Shown here: positions 62,722 to 64,000 of the stretch, piece after piece | Numbering within the stretch: the stretch's first letter is position 1 | Layout: each line of letters starts with the position of its first letter | NCBI GenBank assembly: GCA_963734625.1 | Contig: CAVTHW010000024.1 | Span: 124,001 to 188,000 of the forward strand | Length of the DNA: 64,000 nucleotides | Direction: 5' to 3' | Origin: CAVTHW01 sp963734625 | GTDB taxonomy: Bacteria; Acidobacteriota; Terriglobia; Bryobacterales; Bryobacteraceae | Notes under the pieces: model-generated | The model's database searches: none | The model's input: only the letters and a program-made list of their open reading frames with translations | What the model was told of the DNA's origin: nothing | Program-made: the position numbers and the translations under genes

Positions 62722-63338
62722 GAATCAGCTCGGCGGCGGTCCCTCCGGGTAGCTCGGATTCTCAAGTCCTGCGTCGATCCGGGAGTTGACACCAGCACCT
62801 CCGGGACGGATCTGTGGCGCGGAGGTAGGCCTCCTTCGCCAATCCGGTGTCCGCCCCCGGATCACTGGATGAAGCGGGCACAGAGGGGAGCGCCGTTATC
62901 AGCGCTCATATGGACCCGTGCTGCCGTGACACTTCAGTCCGATAGGGGAAGACTATGGGCGTTTCGGTAGCTATTTCGGCGTTTTTCATTGACCTATCGC
63001 AGACGGCTTGGGACTCATTCTCGCACTCGGACGTGTGCCGGAGTAAGACTCCAGATCACTTTTGGCACGACGTCCTGCACGGCAGTTGACAGCATACTTT
63101 CCGAGATGCAATAAGAAGGTGGCCTCCGAGGAGATCCTGACAACCTCACTACAGACAATGTGTATGTCCTAAGCGAGATCGAAGACGGCTTGCGACACCG
63201 AGGCCTAATCGCCGGCAGTATGCTGACAGCAGATATTTGGCTGAAGTGGGAATCTGCGCTGCTCAATTGGAAGGGCCTGTCGGCGATGCCGACGGTGCAA
63301 GTAGCCCGAATGATCGGCGGCGCCGCACGGACGCTTCT
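62722..63338. other. 617-bp region without a recognised gene
   Basis: No convincing coding sequence or RNA gene. A plus-strand frame at 63160-63462 (YVLSEIEDGLRHRGLIAGSM) and a minus frame at 63015-63266 are possible but lack ribosome sites and recognisable domains. The plus frame runs antisense into the response regulator. Composition is less GC-rich than the coding neighbours, consistent with a recombination or decay zone next to the insertion sequence. Confidence 0.4.
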
Positions 63339-64000
63339 TCAGCCGTCGAACCGGTACCCCACGCCGCGCACGCTCACCAGGTATCGCGGACGCGCCGGAT
63401 CCGGCTCGATCTCCTGCCGCAGATTCAAAATGTGGTTGTCGACCACCCGGTCGGTCATGTAGACATCCCGTCCCCAGACCTCGTCGAGCAGTTGGTTCCT
63501 GCTGACCACGCGGCCGCGGTGATGCAGGAATGCCGCCAGCAGCTTGAACTCCAGCGGGGTGGCTTCCACGGCTCCGGAACGCCGCAACTCGCACCGGCCG
63601 AAGTCCACCTCGACGTCGCCGAAGCGGTACACTTCCGGCGGTTCCCCAGCGGCCCGGCGCAGCACGGCCTTGATCCGCGCCCGAAGCTCGATCGGGCTGA
63701 AAGGCTTGGTGACGTAATCATCGGCGCCGAGCTCCAGCCCGAGCACCTTCTCCGCCTCCTGCGTCTTGGCCGTCAGCATGATGATCGGCGTCCGCATCCC
63801 CGCGCGACGCAACTCGCGGCAGACTGCGAAGCCGTCCTTGCGCGGCAGCATGACGTCGAGGAGGATGAGGTCGAACGCTCCTCCCGGGCGCGCTCGATCG
63901 CCGTTTCCCCGTCGCCGACTACTTCCACGTCGTACCCCTCCAGCTTCAGGTCATCCTCGAGAACCAATGCGATGTTTCGCTCGTCTTCCACCACCAGGAT
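63339..64000 (-). CDS. OmpR/PhoB-family response regulator (partial, one frameshift)
   Basis: Two-component regulator whose first few residues lie beyond the right edge. Receiver domain: ILVVEDERNIALVLEDDLKL, phospho-acceptor Asp in LILLDVMLPRKDG, LTAKTQEAEK and ADDYVTKPFS with the conserved Lys. The C-terminal winged helix (ATPLEFKLLAAFLHHRGRVV; DNHILNLRQEIEPDPARPRY) binds DNA. One base is missing near 63886, separating GETAIERARE from FDLILLDVMLP; restoring it gives one continuous frame of about 220 residues. Its histidine kinase is not in the window. Confidence 0.88.

Noticed and set aside
63160..63462. Plus-strand frame MYVLSEIEDGLRHRGLIAGS overlapping the response regulator
   Set aside because: No ribosome site or domain; its second half is antisense to the winged-helix domain.
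1..64000. CRISPR arrays, tRNA or rRNA genes
   Set aside because: No regularly spaced repeats, no convincing tRNA cloverleaf (TTCGAATCC-like strings fall inside coding genes) and no rRNA-like sequence.

Overview
The window looks like a GC-rich chromosome segment of an acidobacterium, most likely a Bryobacterales ('Solibacter'-type) organism. The best lineage marker is the C-terminal domain shared by the 1573-residue protein at 47087-51808 and the secreted protein at 61241-62721, which I recognise as the Solibacter-type TIGR03437 module. Secreted carboxypeptidase-regulatory/TonB-C hybrids and a bacterial microcompartment (BMC) sugar locus fit the same group. Taxonomy is inferred, not computed.

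Layout. 1-1.7 kb: small membrane genes, a strong palindrome, a HEPN/MNT pair and a small secreted protein. 1.8-7.5 kb: TolC / periplasmic adaptor / RND efflux operon. 7.5-11.9 kb: FlgM-like anti-sigma factor, cold-shock protein with long leader, IF-1, UDP-GlcNAc 2-epimerase, an orphan ClpB-type AAA+ ATPase, RsmI. 11.9-13.9 kb: BlaI repressor and BlaR1-like protease with its promoter-operator. 13.9-20.1 kb: tightly overlapped heptose-type operon (unknown protein, RfaE1-like kinase, ROK kinase, GmhA, MsbA-like exporter) and a Gfo/Idh dehydrogenase. 20.1-33.1 kb: the BMC locus. 33.1-42.9 kb: rimP-nusA-infB-ylxP-rbfA, continuing by overlaps into apbE-hemE-hemH-hemG. 43-47 kb: Rrf2 regulator, cysK, FtsB-like protein, cutA, MFS transporter. 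47-53 kb: giant TIGR03437 protein flanked by a 429-bp direct repeat of the MFS gene 3' end, then a decayed HepT/MntA module. 53-64 kb: aminotransferase, GH51 arabinofuranosidase, HD protein, esterase, an IS1634-type element, a secreted TIGR03437 protein and a response regulator cut by the window edge.

The most interesting system is the BMC. Three single-domain hexamer proteins, one tandem-domain Fe-S trimer of PduT type and three pentamer proteins enclose or accompany an acylating aldehyde dehydrogenase, PduL phosphotransacylase and class II aldolase, with acetate kinase, a PduS/RnfC-like flavo-Fe-S protein, a DeoR regulator, rhamnulokinase and an L-lactate permease. Read together they predict: rhamnulose- or fuculose-1-phosphate -> L-lactaldehyde + DHAP; lactaldehyde -> lactyl-CoA -> lactyl-phosphate -> lactate + ATP. 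The PduS/PduT pair offers a route to move electrons across the shell, since no alcohol dehydrogenase is present here.

Caution: at least eleven single-base frame breaks interrupt otherwise well-preserved genes (tolC twice, RND pump, blaR1, pduS-like, a BMC pentamer gene twice, aldolase, a small secreted protein, arabinofuranosidase, secreted TIGR03437 protein, response regulator). Restoring one base per break makes every gene a whole number of codons with a normal family length, so assembly or sequencing error is as likely as real decay.
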